A stretch of 46,373 nucleotides of DNA from G020354785 sp964521285 (GCA_964521285.1 CAZFQS010000026.1:1-46373), one strand, 5' to 3'; shown: positions 26,282 through 35,767, counted from the first letter of the stretch. The notes: generated by a model not told the origin, from the letters alone. Program-made: numbers and translations.

Positions 26282-26678
26282 ACCTGAAATTTCTTGGAGG
26301 ATCATCAAGTTTGTGCGTTTCTTTATTAATAGAATAAAGCTCAGGGCTCAAACCATTACATCTTGAAAACCTGTCAAAAAAGTTAATTGTACCTAAGATG
26401 GATCCCTGGTTCTGTATCGATATCATGGCATATTCTGAACATGAAGGTGTAAATGTGCAGGAACTCGCATCCTGAGATGAAACAAATACTTTATAGAACA
26501 AAAATAGTCTTGATATTAGGAATTTTATATCGCTGTCATATTTCTTCGCAAACTCAAATTTGTATTTGTCTTCAGTTATTATATTAAGATCTTTAAATCT
26601 CTCAATATCTTCCCTGGTTTGAGAATTGCTAATGATGCTAATTAACAGGAAGAGGATAATCGTAAAAATATGTCTCAT
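26265..26678 (-). CDS. yidD: YidD-like protein with signal peptide
   Basis: 137 residues. The middle carries the YidD signature CTFTPSCSEYAMISIQNQG followed by a Cys-containing RFSRCNG. YidD assists membrane-protein insertion. Normal YidD proteins are about 70-85 residues and lie near rnpA/yidC; this one has a signal peptide (about 1-19), an extra N-terminal helical part (about 20-70) and a short C-terminal tail, and lies in an envelope gene cluster. It overlaps the upstream gene by 41 bases. It may therefore act at a different membrane face from classical YidD. Confidence 0.8.
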   Translation of the reverse strand: MRHIFTIILFLLISIISNSQTREDIERFKDLNIITEDKYKFEFAKKYDSDIKFLISRLFLFYKVFVSSQDASSCTFTPSCSEYAMISIQNQGSILGTINFFDRFSRCNGLSPELYSINKETHKLDDPPRNFRYETLH

Positions 26679-27318
26679 TTAAATTATTAAGCTGAATATT
26701 TTCAAAAGTTGTAATCTGATAGGTCTTTATATCTCCAATATAGTTGATTTTGACTATCTTCATAGGGAAAGGTAATCCTTTAATAACCGTATAGTCTTCA
26801 AAAAACTGCTTGCCTGCAAGTTCACCCCGGGCATTATAAAATACAATTCCGTGCAGCCTTTTATTTTTGGTTGATATCATAACTTTGCCAAAAAATTTTC
26901 TTTTATTTTTTTCAGGCATCCATGTTGTAATTACTAATTCTCCATCTTTTTCGACATTATCTATGCTATAAAATGATTCCTCAAATCCGTAATTTATAAG
27001 CTGGTTATTAAGAGATAAATTAAAAATAGAGAACTGGGCCATATTAAATGTCCTTGTTCTGCTTTTAAGTTCCCCATTTACAAACTGATAAAGTACAGTA
27101 TCTTTTGAAACCATCACCTGTTTCTCAGGAAAGGATATATTGTATACTACCTTGCCTATATTCTTATCATAGTAAAATTTGCCTATAGTCAGCTGCGACT
27201 GGAATTCAGATTTTTCTTTGACTGTAATATCTCCCTCAATCCTAAAAAAAAGTTGCCCAAAAATCATTTTGGGCAACACGAAAAAAAATATTATAAAAAC
27301 TGATATATTAAATCTCAT
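26638..27318 (-). CDS. Exported LolA-like protein
   Basis: About 226 residues from the ATG at 27316-27318, chosen because it opens a signal peptide (MRFNISVFIIFFFVLPKMIF); an upstream in-frame ATG at 27351 would add 11 residues and overlap the previous gene. The mature part is rich in antiparallel strands (ITVKEKSEFQSQLTIGKFYY, GELVITTWMPEKNK, LPFPMKIVKINY), resembling the LolA/outer-membrane lipoprotein-sorting fold. It may carry lipid or lipoprotein. Family assignment is by fold pattern only. Confidence 0.6.
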   Translation of the reverse strand: MRFNISVFIIFFFVLPKMIFGQLFFRIEGDITVKEKSEFQSQLTIGKFYYDKNIGKVVYNISFPEKQVMVSKDTVLYQFVNGELKSRTRTFNMAQFSIFNLSLNNQLINYGFEESFYSIDNVEKDGELVITTWMPEKNKRKFFGKVMISTKNKRLHGIVFYNARGELAGKQFFEDYTVIKGLPFPMKIVKINYIGDIKTYQITTFENIQLNNLNETYFYDYPLPVN

Positions 27319-27331
27319 CAAAATATTAAGG

Positions 27332-27781
27332 TTAATACCATAAAGCTGCATTACCTAAAATCCATACATAAAATCCAAAATAAAGTACCACCCCGACTAA
27401 TGTTCCAATAACACATCCCTTAAATGCCTGTTTAACCTCATCTCTGTCTTCTGTTACAAAGTATACTATAGCAACACCCCAAACACCAATACAACATCCC
27501 CACCAGAAAGATGGAATTCCTAATGGCGGTTCTTCAAAGAAAATGTCTGTAGAAAAAGGATCCCCCAATAATAAGTTAGCTATCAATTGATTATTGGCTG
27601 CACGTAAATTACTTAAGGTTACCCCATCATTAATTTTCACATAATTTTCCAATTCATTCAATTGTTTGAATGTACTTTCAATTTCTTCTCTATCATAGGT
27701 GAATAACTCAGAATTGCCTGCAAAACAGTTGAAAGAGAAGAAAAATAATATAAAAAGGAATGTCAGTAGATTTTTTTTCAT
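27332..27781 (-). CDS. Small exported/membrane protein, unknown function
   Basis: 149 residues. A signal peptide (MKKNLLTFLFILFFFSFNCF) precedes a helical segment (about 28-70). The C-terminal half has two hydrophobic helices (about 92-108 and 121-143) with a WWGCCIGVWG Cys/Trp patch. I recognise no family. It is the first gene of the five-gene cluster ending at 24613. A TATATTTG box lies on the minus strand at 27804-27811, 23 bases upstream. Confidence 0.65.
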   Translation of the reverse strand: MKKNLLTFLFILFFFSFNCFAGNSELFTYDREEIESTFKQLNELENYVKINDGVTLSNLRAANNQLIANLLLGDPFSTDIFFEEPPLGIPSFWWGCCIGVWGVAIVYFVTEDRDEVKQAFKGCVIGTLVGVVLYFGFYVWILGNAALWY

Positions 27782-27917
27782 AGTGCTATTTTTAATTTAA
27801 TTTCAAATATAAAATTTTTTATGATATTACATAAAAAAATTTATGAATTTAAATCGCATATAAAGAAATTCTTATACACAATAGAATTTAATTTATATAA
27901 AATGTTAAGTTAATCGC

Positions 27918-28397
27918 CTATTTTTTGGAAAATCTGTTTAAAGAACTAATGATATTTTTCTTCTGTTCAGAATTCAGGGCAGTAATACTAACAGCCGGGT
28001 ATCTGGCGATCCTGTTTTCAAGTTGCTGTAACAATACTATCTTTTCTCTTAATCCCATAAATGATTTCTCCAGCTTGTAGCCGGCAAACAACCTTTTGGG
28101 TATTTCAATAGAGTTTTTCTTCTGTGTGAAAATACTTAGTGAAAAATATCTGAGTAGCAGTTTGTCACCGTCATCGTTATAATATATATAATTAAAATCA
28201 CGGATAACATTAAATATGATTGTCAGAAAATAAATGGCAACAATAATAAGGGTTATTAATACCTTATCTATTTTAAAAATATTCTCGTCATAAACATTAG
28301 TAAAAAGAATCAATACTATAATAAGAATTACAATAATGGTGGTGAAAAAACTTCTTAATTTTTTCTTAATTACTGTTCTCCTGATATTAATTGTCAT
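27918..28397 (-). CDS. Membrane protein with PH-like domain, unknown function
   Basis: 159 residues: a basic N-terminus, two transmembrane helices (about 17-34 and 42-63), then a soluble domain of about 90 residues with alternating strands (KLLLRYFSLSIFTQKKNSIE, GLREKIVLLQQ) like the bacterial PH-type domains that follow paired helices. Role unknown. It appears monocistronic. A TAAATTTG box on the minus strand (28421-28428) is 24 bases upstream. Confidence 0.6.
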   Translation of the reverse strand: MTINIRRTVIKKKLRSFFTTIIVILIIVLILFTNVYDENIFKIDKVLITLIIVAIYFLTIIFNVIRDFNYIYYNDDGDKLLLRYFSLSIFTQKKNSIEIPKRLFAGYKLEKSFMGLREKIVLLQQLENRIARYPAVSITALNSEQKKNIISSLNRFSKK

Positions 28398-28563
28398 CTT
28401 ATCTTATAGTTTAGCAGAATCAAATTTATTATAATAAGCTAAAAGTACAAAAAATCATCTCAATGAATGACAGAATATTAGGTATAATATATTTTTTATG
28501 AGGATAGATTCGAAATGTTAATAAGTAATCGCAAAATTTTCACTAACTTATATATAAGAAAAA

Positions 28564-28571
28564 TATTTTTG
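28564..28571 (+). promoter_or_regulatory. Possible -7 box for the barrel protein gene
   Basis: TATTTTTG matches TAnnTTTG, 37 bases before the start codon. Confidence 0.4.
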
Positions 28572-28607
28572 TTAATCTCCTTAGTCACTAATTAATATTT
28601 TTAAATT

Positions 28608-29198
28608 ATGAAAGCAAAATTTATTTTACTCACTTTGTTTTTATTTAGTCTGGTTGCGCTAAACAACAATTTAAAAGCCCAGGATAATAAGAAAAACGTT
28701 GTTACCCTTAGTCTTTCAAACCTGGTTATAATAACCCCAACCCTATATTATGAAAGAGCGATTGGAGAAAAAACCAGTCTCCAGCTGGGAGCGTATTATA
28801 CAGCTCTTGAAAGAAATGATGTGAAGTTTGCCGGACTGGGTGTTATACCTGAATTCAGGTTTTACCCGGGTTCATACGGTGCTCCCAGGGGATTTTATTT
28901 TGCACCCTTTGCCAAATACCAAAACTATAGTCTAAGTACAACCGTCGATAATCTTGCCGTAAGTTACGATGCCAAGGCTACATTATCCGGAATAGGGGGA
29001 GGAGTTATAATCGGAGGTCAGGTATATGTTGCAGATGTAGTTGTTCTTGACGTTTTTATCGGACCATCCTTTACCAGTTGGAGTACAAAATACAAAGATA
29101 ATTCTACTGAAGATGATTTTGGAAGTATTTCAATGATTAAATTTGACGGATCTAATGTAGGAGTACGAATAGGAATATCTTTGGGATTTGGATTCTAA
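28608..29198 (+). CDS. Outer-membrane beta-barrel protein
   Basis: 196 residues. A signal peptide (about 1-24, ending LKAQ) is followed by eight or so amphipathic strands, many ending in aromatic residues (LTPTLYYERAIGEKTSLQLG-like pattern), and the C-terminal strand VGVRIGISLGFGF ends in Phe, as expected for Bam-inserted barrels. It resembles the DUF3575/porin-like small barrels of Bacteroidota. Function unknown; not in an operon. Confidence 0.75.
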   Translation: MKAKFILLTLFLFSLVALNNNLKAQDNKKNVVTLSLSNLVIITPTLYYERAIGEKTSLQLGAYYTALERNDVKFAGLGVIPEFRFYPGSYGAPRGFYFAPFAKYQNYSLSTTVDNLAVSYDAKATLSGIGGGVIIGGQVYVADVVVLDVFIGPSFTSWSTKYKDNSTEDDFGSISMIKFDGSNVGVRIGISLGFGF

Positions 29199-29226
29199 CT
29201 AAAAGAATAAAACCTTACGGTCTTAA

Positions 29227-29302
29227 AAAGGGACAGACAATTTTTTTAATATACATTTCAAAGGTACAGGCACTTTTTAATTAACAAAAGTGTCTGCCCT
29301 TT
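29227..29302. terminator. Convergent terminator region with two alternative hairpins
   Basis: Between the barrel gene and tadA, bases 29227-29239 can pair with 29291-29302 (one bulged A), while 29267-29277 can pair with 29286-29296 (one wobble). The two stems share 29291-29296 and exclude each other. On the minus strand the outer stem is followed by T-rich sequence. It probably ends transcription from both sides. Confidence 0.55.
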
Positions 29303-29303
29303 C

Positions 29304-29753
29304 TTATATTCTTTTCTTTTTAAAAAAATCAGTTAATAACTTATTGCACTCATTTTCAAGTATACTATGCTTAACCTCGGTTCCGGGATGCAATATCTTT
29401 TTTGAGATCCCTGAATAACCTCTTTCTTTATCAAAAGTGCCAAATAAGATCTTGCTTAACCGGGTCCAGTAAGATGCCCCGGCACACATTACACAAGGCT
29501 CCAAAGTAACATATAAAGTACAATCTGTTAAATATTTCCCGCCAATTGTGTTAGCTGCAATTGTGAAAGCTTGCATTTCAGCATGTGCGGTAACATCATT
29601 TAAGGTTTCAGACAAATTATGAGCTCTGGCAATTATCTGATTTTTATATACAATTACAGCTCCCACAGGCACCTCATCCTTTTCAAATGCTTTCTCCGCT
29701 TCCTTGAGAGCTTCATTCATAAAATATTCGTCTGAAAATAACTTATAAGCCAT
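29304..29753 (-). CDS. tadA: tRNA adenosine-34 deaminase TadA-type nucleoside deaminase
   Basis: 149 residues. The zinc deaminase motif is intact: H57-A-E59 (catalytic Glu) and P-C87-V-M-C90, with the typical VPVGAV segment at 28-33 and TLYVTLEPC strand. TadA converts A34 of tRNA-Arg(ACG) to inosine. Other nucleoside deaminases share the motif, but length and the early substrate loop fit TadA best. Transcribed alone, divergent from aspS. Confidence 0.88.
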   Translation of the reverse strand: MAYKLFSDEYFMNEALKEAEKAFEKDEVPVGAVIVYKNQIIARAHNLSETLNDVTAHAEMQAFTIAANTIGGKYLTDCTLYVTLEPCVMCAGASYWTRLSKILFGTFDKERGYSGISKKILHPGTEVKHSILENECNKLLTDFFKKKRI

Positions 29754-29904
29754 TATATTTTAACTTATCTTAAACTTACAATTCCTTCCTTAACTTCCCC
29801 GGTAAATATTTAAATATAGCTTAAAATTATTTTATTATTGTATTCAATTATCTAACAGTTAAAAGTTTTCTTTTTATTTTCGTAAAAATTAAATCTTATT
29901 AAAG

Positions 29905-31659
29905 ATGTACAGAACACATAACTGCGGAGAACTAAAACTTAAAAATAAAGGGGAAAAAGTTATCTTAAGTGGCTGGGTACAACGATTACGCAACCTGGGA
30001 GGTATGACTTTCATTGATCTGAGAGACAGGTACGGAATAACCCAGTTAGTCTTTAATATGGATACCAACGCAGATTTATGTAAACAAGCCCGAAAATTAG
30101 GACGTGAATATGTGATAAGAATTGAAGGTATTGTTGAAGAAAGAAGTAACAAGAATCCTGCTCTTCCAACCGGCGATATTGAAATTAAAGCAAGCAAAAT
30201 TGATATATTAAATAAATCAGAAGTACCTCCTTTCACAATTGAAGATGATACAGACGGGGGTGATGAACTGCTTATGAGGTACCGGTATCTTGATCTCAGA
30301 AGAAACATTTTAAAGAAAAATCTTGAGCTGCGACATTTAATGGCCCAGGAGACACGGAAATATATGTCAGAGAAGGGATTTATTGAGATTGAAACCCCCA
30401 TGCTGATTAAATCTACACCTGAAGGAGCCAGGGATTTTGTTGTCCCTTCAAGGATTAATCCCGGCGAATTCTATGCATTGCCACAATCTCCGCAAACATT
30501 CAAACAACTAATAATGGTTGCCGGATATGATAAATACTTTCAAATAGTAAAATGTTTCAGGGATGAAGATTTAAGAGCTGACAGGCAGCCGGAATTCACG
30601 CAAATTGATTGCGAAATGTCATTTGTAAACCGTGACGATATACTAAATACATTTGAAGGATTGATCAGGCATCTTTTTAAAGCTGTAAAAAATATTGAAA
30701 TCGACCAAAAATTCATCCGCCTTTCATATAAGGAAGCTATGGAAAATTACGGTACTGATAAACCCGATATCCGCTTCAATATGAAGATTAAAGAAATTAC
30801 GGAGTTAGTCAGGGGAAAAGGATTTATGGTATTTGATAACTCCGAATATATAGGAGGAATATGTGCAGAAGGTTGCAGTGAATATAGCAGAAAACAATTG
30901 GACGAGCTTACAGATTATGTAAAAAAACCGCAAATAGGAACAGAAGGATTAATATATGTAAAATATAATACTGACAGTACCTTCAAATCCACAGTAGATA
31001 AATTTTACACCGGGGAAGAACTTACCGGGTTGACAAAAACGTTTAATGCCAGACCCGGAGATTTAATTCTTATTCTTGCCGGTGAAAAATCAAATACTCT
31101 TTATGCACTTGGTGAATTAAGACTTGAAATGGCCAGGCAACTCGGTCTTCAGGACAAAAATAAATTTACACCCCTGTGGGTAGTCGATTTTCCGCTTCTT
31201 GAATGGAATGAGGAAACAAAACGTTATCATGCCATGCATCATCCTTTCACATCACCAAAAGCTGAAGATATTGACAAACTGGAAACCGATCCCGGAAATA
31301 CCAGGGCTAATGCCTACGATTTGGTTATTAACGGTGTAGAATTAGGTGGCGGCTCAGTAAGAATACATGATAAAAATCTCCAGCAGAAAATGTTTAAAGC
31401 ATTGGGATTTACTGATGAGGAGGCAGACAGACAATTTGGATTTCTTATGAATGCCTTCAAATATGGAGCACCCCCTCACGGAGGAATTGCATTTGGTTTT
31501 GACAGATGTGTATCTTTATTTGCAGGTTTAGATTCGATACGGGATGTTATTGCATTCCCAAAAAATAATGCAGGTAAAGATATAATGATCGACTCGCCAT
31601 CTCCAATTTCTGAAGAACAGCTAAAAGAATTATCACTTAAACTAAATATTAAGAAATAG
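29905..31659 (+). CDS. aspS: Aspartyl-tRNA synthetase
   Basis: 584 residues, a bacterial-type class IIb enzyme. An N-terminal OB-fold for anticodon binding (GWVQRLRNLGGMTFIDLRD, about 23-41) is followed by motif 2 (FRDEDLRADRQPEFTQ, about 215-230), the bacterial GAD insertion (about 300-420) and motif 3 (GIAFGFDRCV, about 534-543). It charges tRNA-Asp. Monocistronic; converges with lepA, 49 bases apart. Confidence 0.98.
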   Translation: MYRTHNCGELKLKNKGEKVILSGWVQRLRNLGGMTFIDLRDRYGITQLVFNMDTNADLCKQARKLGREYVIRIEGIVEERSNKNPALPTGDIEIKASKIDILNKSEVPPFTIEDDTDGGDELLMRYRYLDLRRNILKKNLELRHLMAQETRKYMSEKGFIEIETPMLIKSTPEGARDFVVPSRINPGEFYALPQSPQTFKQLIMVAGYDKYFQIVKCFRDEDLRADRQPEFTQIDCEMSFVNRDDILNTFEGLIRHLFKAVKNIEIDQKFIRLSYKEAMENYGTDKPDIRFNMKIKEITELVRGKGFMVFDNSEYIGGICAEGCSEYSRKQLDELTDYVKKPQIGTEGLIYVKYNTDSTFKSTVDKFYTGEELTGLTKTFNARPGDLILILAGEKSNTLYALGELRLEMARQLGLQDKNKFTPLWVVDFPLLEWNEETKRYHAMHHPFTSPKAEDIDKLETDPGNTRANAYDLVINGVELGGGSVRIHDKNLQQKMFKALGFTDEEADRQFGFLMNAFKYGAPPHGGIAFGFDRCVSLFAGLDSIRDVIAFPKNNAGKDIMIDSPSPISEEQLKELSLKLNIKK

Positions 31660-31708
31660 GTTAAGGATTTAAGATTAATAGAATAACCAGGGCGCTGTCC
31701 CCTTAAGA

Positions 31709-33496
31709 TTAATCCATCTTTAACACTGCAAGAAATGCCTGCTGAGGGACTTCTACATTCCCTACCTGCCTCATCCTTTTCTTGCCCTTTTTTTGTTTTT
31801 CCAGCAATTTTCTCTTTCTTGTTATATCACCGCCATAACACTTGGCAGTTACATCCTTCCGTAACGCTTTAACTGTCTCACGTGCTATAACTTTGGCCCC
31901 TATAGCTGCCTGAATGGCAATATCAAATTGTTGTCGCGGAATGAGTTCTTTCAATTTAACACATATCTTTCTTCCAAATGAATAGGCATACTCTTTGTAT
32001 ATTAGGGAAGAAAGTGCATCCACCATTTCTCCGTTTAAGAGTATATCCAGTCGCACCAAATCAGCCTTCTTATAACCTGATGTGTGATAATCAAAAGAAG
32101 CATATCCCTTTGATATGCTTTTAAGCTTATCATAAAAATCAAAAACAATCTCAGATAACGGCATTTCAAAAGTAACTTCAACTCTGTCGCTTGTAAGATA
32201 AACCTGGTTTTTTAATGTTCCCCGTTTATCAATACACAGCCTCATAATCTGTCCGATGTATTCTGACTTTGAAATAACCTGCGCAATAATATAAGGCTCC
32301 TCTATATAATCAAGATACTTAGGATGTGGCAGTCCTGACGGATTATGAACATCTATTACTTCACCTTTCCTGGTATATGCCTTGAAAGAAACATTGGGAA
32401 CAGTAGTTATAACATTCATATTGAATTCTCTGTCAAGACGTTCCTGTACTATCTCCATATGCAACAGGCCAAGAAATCCACACCTGAATCCAAATCCCAG
32501 AGCTACAGATGATTCAGGCTCATAAAAAAGGGAAGCATCATTTAAATGTAATTTTTCAATAGATGACCTTAATTCTTCATAATCATCCGCGTCGACAGGA
32601 TAAACTCCGGCAAAAACCATTGGCTTAACATCTTCAAATCCTTCAATTGATTTATCACACGGATAATCAACTTGAGTTATTGTATCACCAACTTTTACTT
32701 CCGAAGATGCTTTAATTCCCGATATTATATATCCAACATCTCCTGTACTCAGAATTTTTCTTGGCTCTGTCTTGATTTTTAATACTCCGATCTCATCCGC
32801 ATGATATTTTTTGCCTGTTGCCACAAATTTTACGTGATCTCCTGTTCTTATTTCACCATTAATGACTTTCAAATATACGTATATCCCCCTGTAGCTATTA
32901 AAAACAGAATCAAATATCAATGCCTGTAAAGGAGCTTTGGGATCTCCCAAGGGTGGCGGAATTTTTGTTATTATGGCTTCTAAAATCTCATCTATGCCCA
33001 TACCTGTTTTGCCACTTGCTTCAATAATTTCACCCCTGTCACAACCTACCAGATCAACTATTTGATCCTTTACTTCCTCGGGTATGGCATTAGGTAAATC
33101 CATTTTATTCAGGACAGGGATAATTTCCAGTTCATTTTCAAGTGCAAGGTAAAGATTTGATATTGTCTGTGCCTGTACACCCTGAGTTGCATCAATTACT
33201 AACAGTGCTCCCTCGCATGCATAAATTGATCGTGAAACCTCATATGAGAAATCTACGTGCCCGGGAGTATCAATAAGGTTGAGATAATATTTTTTATCAT
33301 TATAAAGATACTCCATCTGAACAGCATGGCTCTTTATTGTTATCCCTCTTTCACGTTCCAGGTCCATACTATCAAGCACCTGATCCTTAAATTCCCTTTC
33401 AGAAAGAGTATGTGTTTTTAATAATAATCTGTCTGCAATAGTACTCTTGCCATGATCAATATGAGCTATAATACAGAAATTCCTGATGTTTTCCAT
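31709..33496 (-). CDS. lepA: Elongation factor 4 (LepA)
   Basis: 595 residues. GTPase motifs AHIDHGKST (about 10-18), DTPGHVDF, NKMDLP and SGKTG are intact. Domains II, III and V follow, with the LepA-specific C-terminus (RKRKLLEKQKKGKKRMRQVG). LepA is a ribosome-associated translational GTPase. The 49-base gap to aspS carries the 11-base sequence TTAAGATTAAT twice, the second copy overlapping the lepA stop. Confidence 0.98.
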   Translation of the reverse strand: MENIRNFCIIAHIDHGKSTIADRLLLKTHTLSEREFKDQVLDSMDLERERGITIKSHAVQMEYLYNDKKYYLNLIDTPGHVDFSYEVSRSIYACEGALLVIDATQGVQAQTISNLYLALENELEIIPVLNKMDLPNAIPEEVKDQIVDLVGCDRGEIIEASGKTGMGIDEILEAIITKIPPPLGDPKAPLQALIFDSVFNSYRGIYVYLKVINGEIRTGDHVKFVATGKKYHADEIGVLKIKTEPRKILSTGDVGYIISGIKASSEVKVGDTITQVDYPCDKSIEGFEDVKPMVFAGVYPVDADDYEELRSSIEKLHLNDASLFYEPESSVALGFGFRCGFLGLLHMEIVQERLDREFNMNVITTVPNVSFKAYTRKGEVIDVHNPSGLPHPKYLDYIEEPYIIAQVISKSEYIGQIMRLCIDKRGTLKNQVYLTSDRVEVTFEMPLSEIVFDFYDKLKSISKGYASFDYHTSGYKKADLVRLDILLNGEMVDALSSLIYKEYAYSFGRKICVKLKELIPRQQFDIAIQAAIGAKVIARETVKALRKDVTAKCYGGDITRKRKLLEKQKKGKKRMRQVGNVEVPQQAFLAVLKMD

Positions 33497-33522
33497 TTAA
33501 TTCTTCTGATAAATAACGGGCA

Positions 33523-33530
33523 CAAAGATA
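33523..33530 (-). promoter_or_regulatory. Possible -7 box for lepA
   Basis: The minus strand reads TATCTTTG, matching TAnnTTTG, 27 bases before the lepA start. Confidence 0.5.
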
Positions 33531-33648
33531 TTTATTTAGTTCGAAATATTACTGATACTTGCCCGGGGTCTTATTGTTAAATTTTAAAAAACAATAATGA
33601 AACTTAAAAATAAGATGTATTAAAATATATGTGTTTTCTTACTAAAAC

Positions 33649-33656
33649 TACCTTTG
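33649..33656 (+). promoter_or_regulatory. Possible -7 box for modD
   Basis: TACCTTTG matches TAnnTTTG, about 70 bases before the modD start. Confidence 0.45.
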
Positions 33657-33726
33657 TTTTTAATATAGAAAATAAAATTTTAGTAATTTAACATTCAAAT
33701 ATTTAACCACACTAAATAAAATAAAC

Positions 33727-34566
33727 ATGATATATTTTACTGATAAAGAGATTGATGAATTACTTGCAGAAGATGTACCGTACTTTGACATAACAACGTC
33801 TATTTTAAGACTTGAAAATAAACCTGCAAAAATTCAATTCGCAACCAATGAAAATACTGTTGTANNNNNNNNNNTATTTTCCAAATTATCGATACAACCA
33901 ACATTATTCACTAACAGCGGAGAATATATAGAGAATGGTGTCAAATTCCTTGAAGGAGAAGGATTATCAAAAAATATCCACGCATCCTGGAGAACATGCG
34001 AGAATATTCTTGGTTTTGCTTCCGGTATAGCTACGCGTACCAGGGAACTTGTTGAAAAAGCAAAAGAAAGTAATCCTGATATTCAAATCATGACGACACG
34101 CCAAACCATACCATATACAAAAAAAATTGCAACCAAGGCAGTTATGGCTGGCGGAGCAAGTATTCACCGGTTGGGACTTTCAGAATCAATACTTATTTTC
34201 GATAACCATTATAGCTTCCTTGGAGATTTTGAAAATCTTGAAGCCAGAATAAATGAGCAAAAAAGTCTGATTGCCGATAAAAATATAACTATTGAAGTAA
34301 AAAATTCAGATGATGCTTTAAAAGTTGCCAGAACAGATATTAATATAATAATACTCAACCGGTTTGAAGTTACACAGATAAAAGAACTGAAGAAAGAAAT
34401 AAACAAATTAAATCCCCGAATCAGGCTGGCAGTTTCCGGAGGAATTACAGGCAGTAATGTTACAGAGTATGCCAAATCAGGAGCAGACATGCTTATCTCA
34501 TCATGGCCTTACTATGCTGATCCATCTGATCTTTCCGTAACTATAACTCCTATATTTGATTTTTAA
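33727..34566 (+). CDS. modD: ModD-type quinolinate phosphoribosyltransferase homologue
   Basis: About 279 residues with an assembly gap of 10 N. ELLAEDVPYFDITTSIL-like N-terminus, the central RTRELVEKAKESNPDIQIMT and TRQTIPYTKKIATKAVMAGG, then IFDNHYSFLG and AVSGGITGSNVTEYAKSGAD are the NadC/ModD fold. The start MIYFTDKEIDELLAEDVPY is characteristic of ModD, found in some molybdenum-transport loci; its biochemical role is not established. No modABC genes are nearby here. The gap follows residue 46. By comparison with the family the real sequence there is probably longer than the 10 bases shown. Confidence 0.85.
   Translation: MIYFTDKEIDELLAEDVPYFDITTSILRLENKPAKIQFATNENTVVXXXXFSKLSIQPTLFTNSGEYIENGVKFLEGEGLSKNIHASWRTCENILGFASGIATRTRELVEKAKESNPDIQIMTTRQTIPYTKKIATKAVMAGGASIHRLGLSESILIFDNHYSFLGDFENLEARINEQKSLIADKNITIEVKNSDDALKVARTDINIIILNRFEVTQIKELKKEINKLNPRIRLAVSGGITGSNVTEYAKSGADMLISSWPYYADPSDLSVTITPIFDF
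33865..33874. other. Assembly gap (10 N) inside modD
   Basis: Ten undetermined bases interrupt the modD coding sequence. The frame happens to stay open across a 10-N gap, but the number is probably a placeholder, so gap length and frame are not reliable. Confidence 0.95.
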
Positions 34567-34603
34567 CAGATTTGGACTGATTTACTAAAAGATAATAATT
34601 TCA

Positions 34604-35737
34604 ATGCAGTTAAAAGATGTAATCGGACAACAAAAAATTAAAAAACAATTAATAAAGACTGTTAAAGAAGGAAGGATTAGTCATTCCCAGTTATTCCTGG
34701 GGTATGAGGGATCGGGAAATCTGGCACTTGCTATTGCCTATGCGCAATATATCTGTTGTACAAACAAAGAGAATGGTGATTCATGTAATACATGCCCAAG
34801 CTGCACAAAATATCAAAAATTAATACATCCTGATCTTCATTTTGTTTTTCCGGTAAATACTACCAAAACAATAATAAAGGACCCTGTAAGTGATGATTTT
34901 ATTGGTAAATGGAGGGAAATCATAATAGAAAATCCTTATTTAAACCTCAATCAATGGTATGATGTCATAGGCATTGAAAATAAACAGGGACTTATAAGCA
35001 TCTTTGAAAGTAAAGCGATACTGCGTAAACTCAACCTGAAATCCTTTGAATCGGATTATAAAATAATGATTATCTGGCATCCTGAGAAAATGAATGCACC
35101 TGCTGCAAATAAACTACTGAAATTAATTGAAGAACCTCCTGCAAAAACCATATTTATATTAGTCACAGACAGCACGGATCAGATTATCCCAACTATATTG
35201 TCCAGATCCCAGATCCTGAAAATCCCAAAAATTGAAGATGATGAACTGGCAATTTTTATAAAAGAGAAGTTTGAACTGGAAGATAAAAAGATTGAAGAAA
35301 TAACAAATTTATCAAATGGCAACTATTGTAATGCATTAGAAATTATCAATAATTGTGAAGAGTACAAAAACAACCTTGAAAAATTTATTCAACTAATGCG
35401 GCTTTGCTATGGAAAAAAAATGCTGGAAATCCTGGAATGGATTGATGATATGGTTAGTACGGGAAGAGAGAGGCAAAAGAGATTTCTTGATTACTCTCTG
35501 GCTATTATAAGGAAAAACCTGCTTCTAAGCCTTAATCAGACTGAAATAGCTTATTTAACAGAAAAAGAAAGCGATTTTTCAAAAAAATTTCATCTGTTTA
35601 TTAATGCCTCAAATGCATCTCAAATAACTCATGAAATAAACAAGGCATATACTGATATTGAAAGAAATGCTTATAGCAGAATTGTATTTCTTGATTTATC
35701 CTTTAAATTAATAAAGTTGATAAGAAATCAGAATTAA
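34604..35737 (+). CDS. holB: DNA polymerase III delta' subunit-like clamp-loader ATPase
   Basis: 377 residues. The AAA+ clamp-loader core begins with VIGQQKIKKQLIK and includes the four-Cys zinc module (CC-x9-C-x2-C-x2-C, about residues 46-65), a sensor/Walker B-equivalent region (AANKLLKLIEEPPAKTIFIL) and the SRSQ segment after ILVTDST (about 200). The P-loop is GYEGSGNLA, with Asn in place of the catalytic Lys, as expected for a non-hydrolysing delta' subunit. It leads a plus-strand run with the PSP1 gene and gldH, closely spaced. Confidence 0.9.
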   Translation: MQLKDVIGQQKIKKQLIKTVKEGRISHSQLFLGYEGSGNLALAIAYAQYICCTNKENGDSCNTCPSCTKYQKLIHPDLHFVFPVNTTKTIIKDPVSDDFIGKWREIIIENPYLNLNQWYDVIGIENKQGLISIFESKAILRKLNLKSFESDYKIMIIWHPEKMNAPAANKLLKLIEEPPAKTIFILVTDSTDQIIPTILSRSQILKIPKIEDDELAIFIKEKFELEDKKIEEITNLSNGNYCNALEIINNCEEYKNNLEKFIQLMRLCYGKKMLEILEWIDDMVSTGRERQKRFLDYSLAIIRKNLLLSLNQTEIAYLTEKESDFSKKFHLFINASNASQITHEINKAYTDIERNAYSRIVFLDLSFKLIKLIRNQN

Positions 35738-35767
35738 TTATTTTTGCTATGTTTTTTTATACTACTA

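Noticed and set aside
29889..30401. 170-codon minus-strand ORF
   Set aside because: It lies entirely opposite aspS, which is certain.
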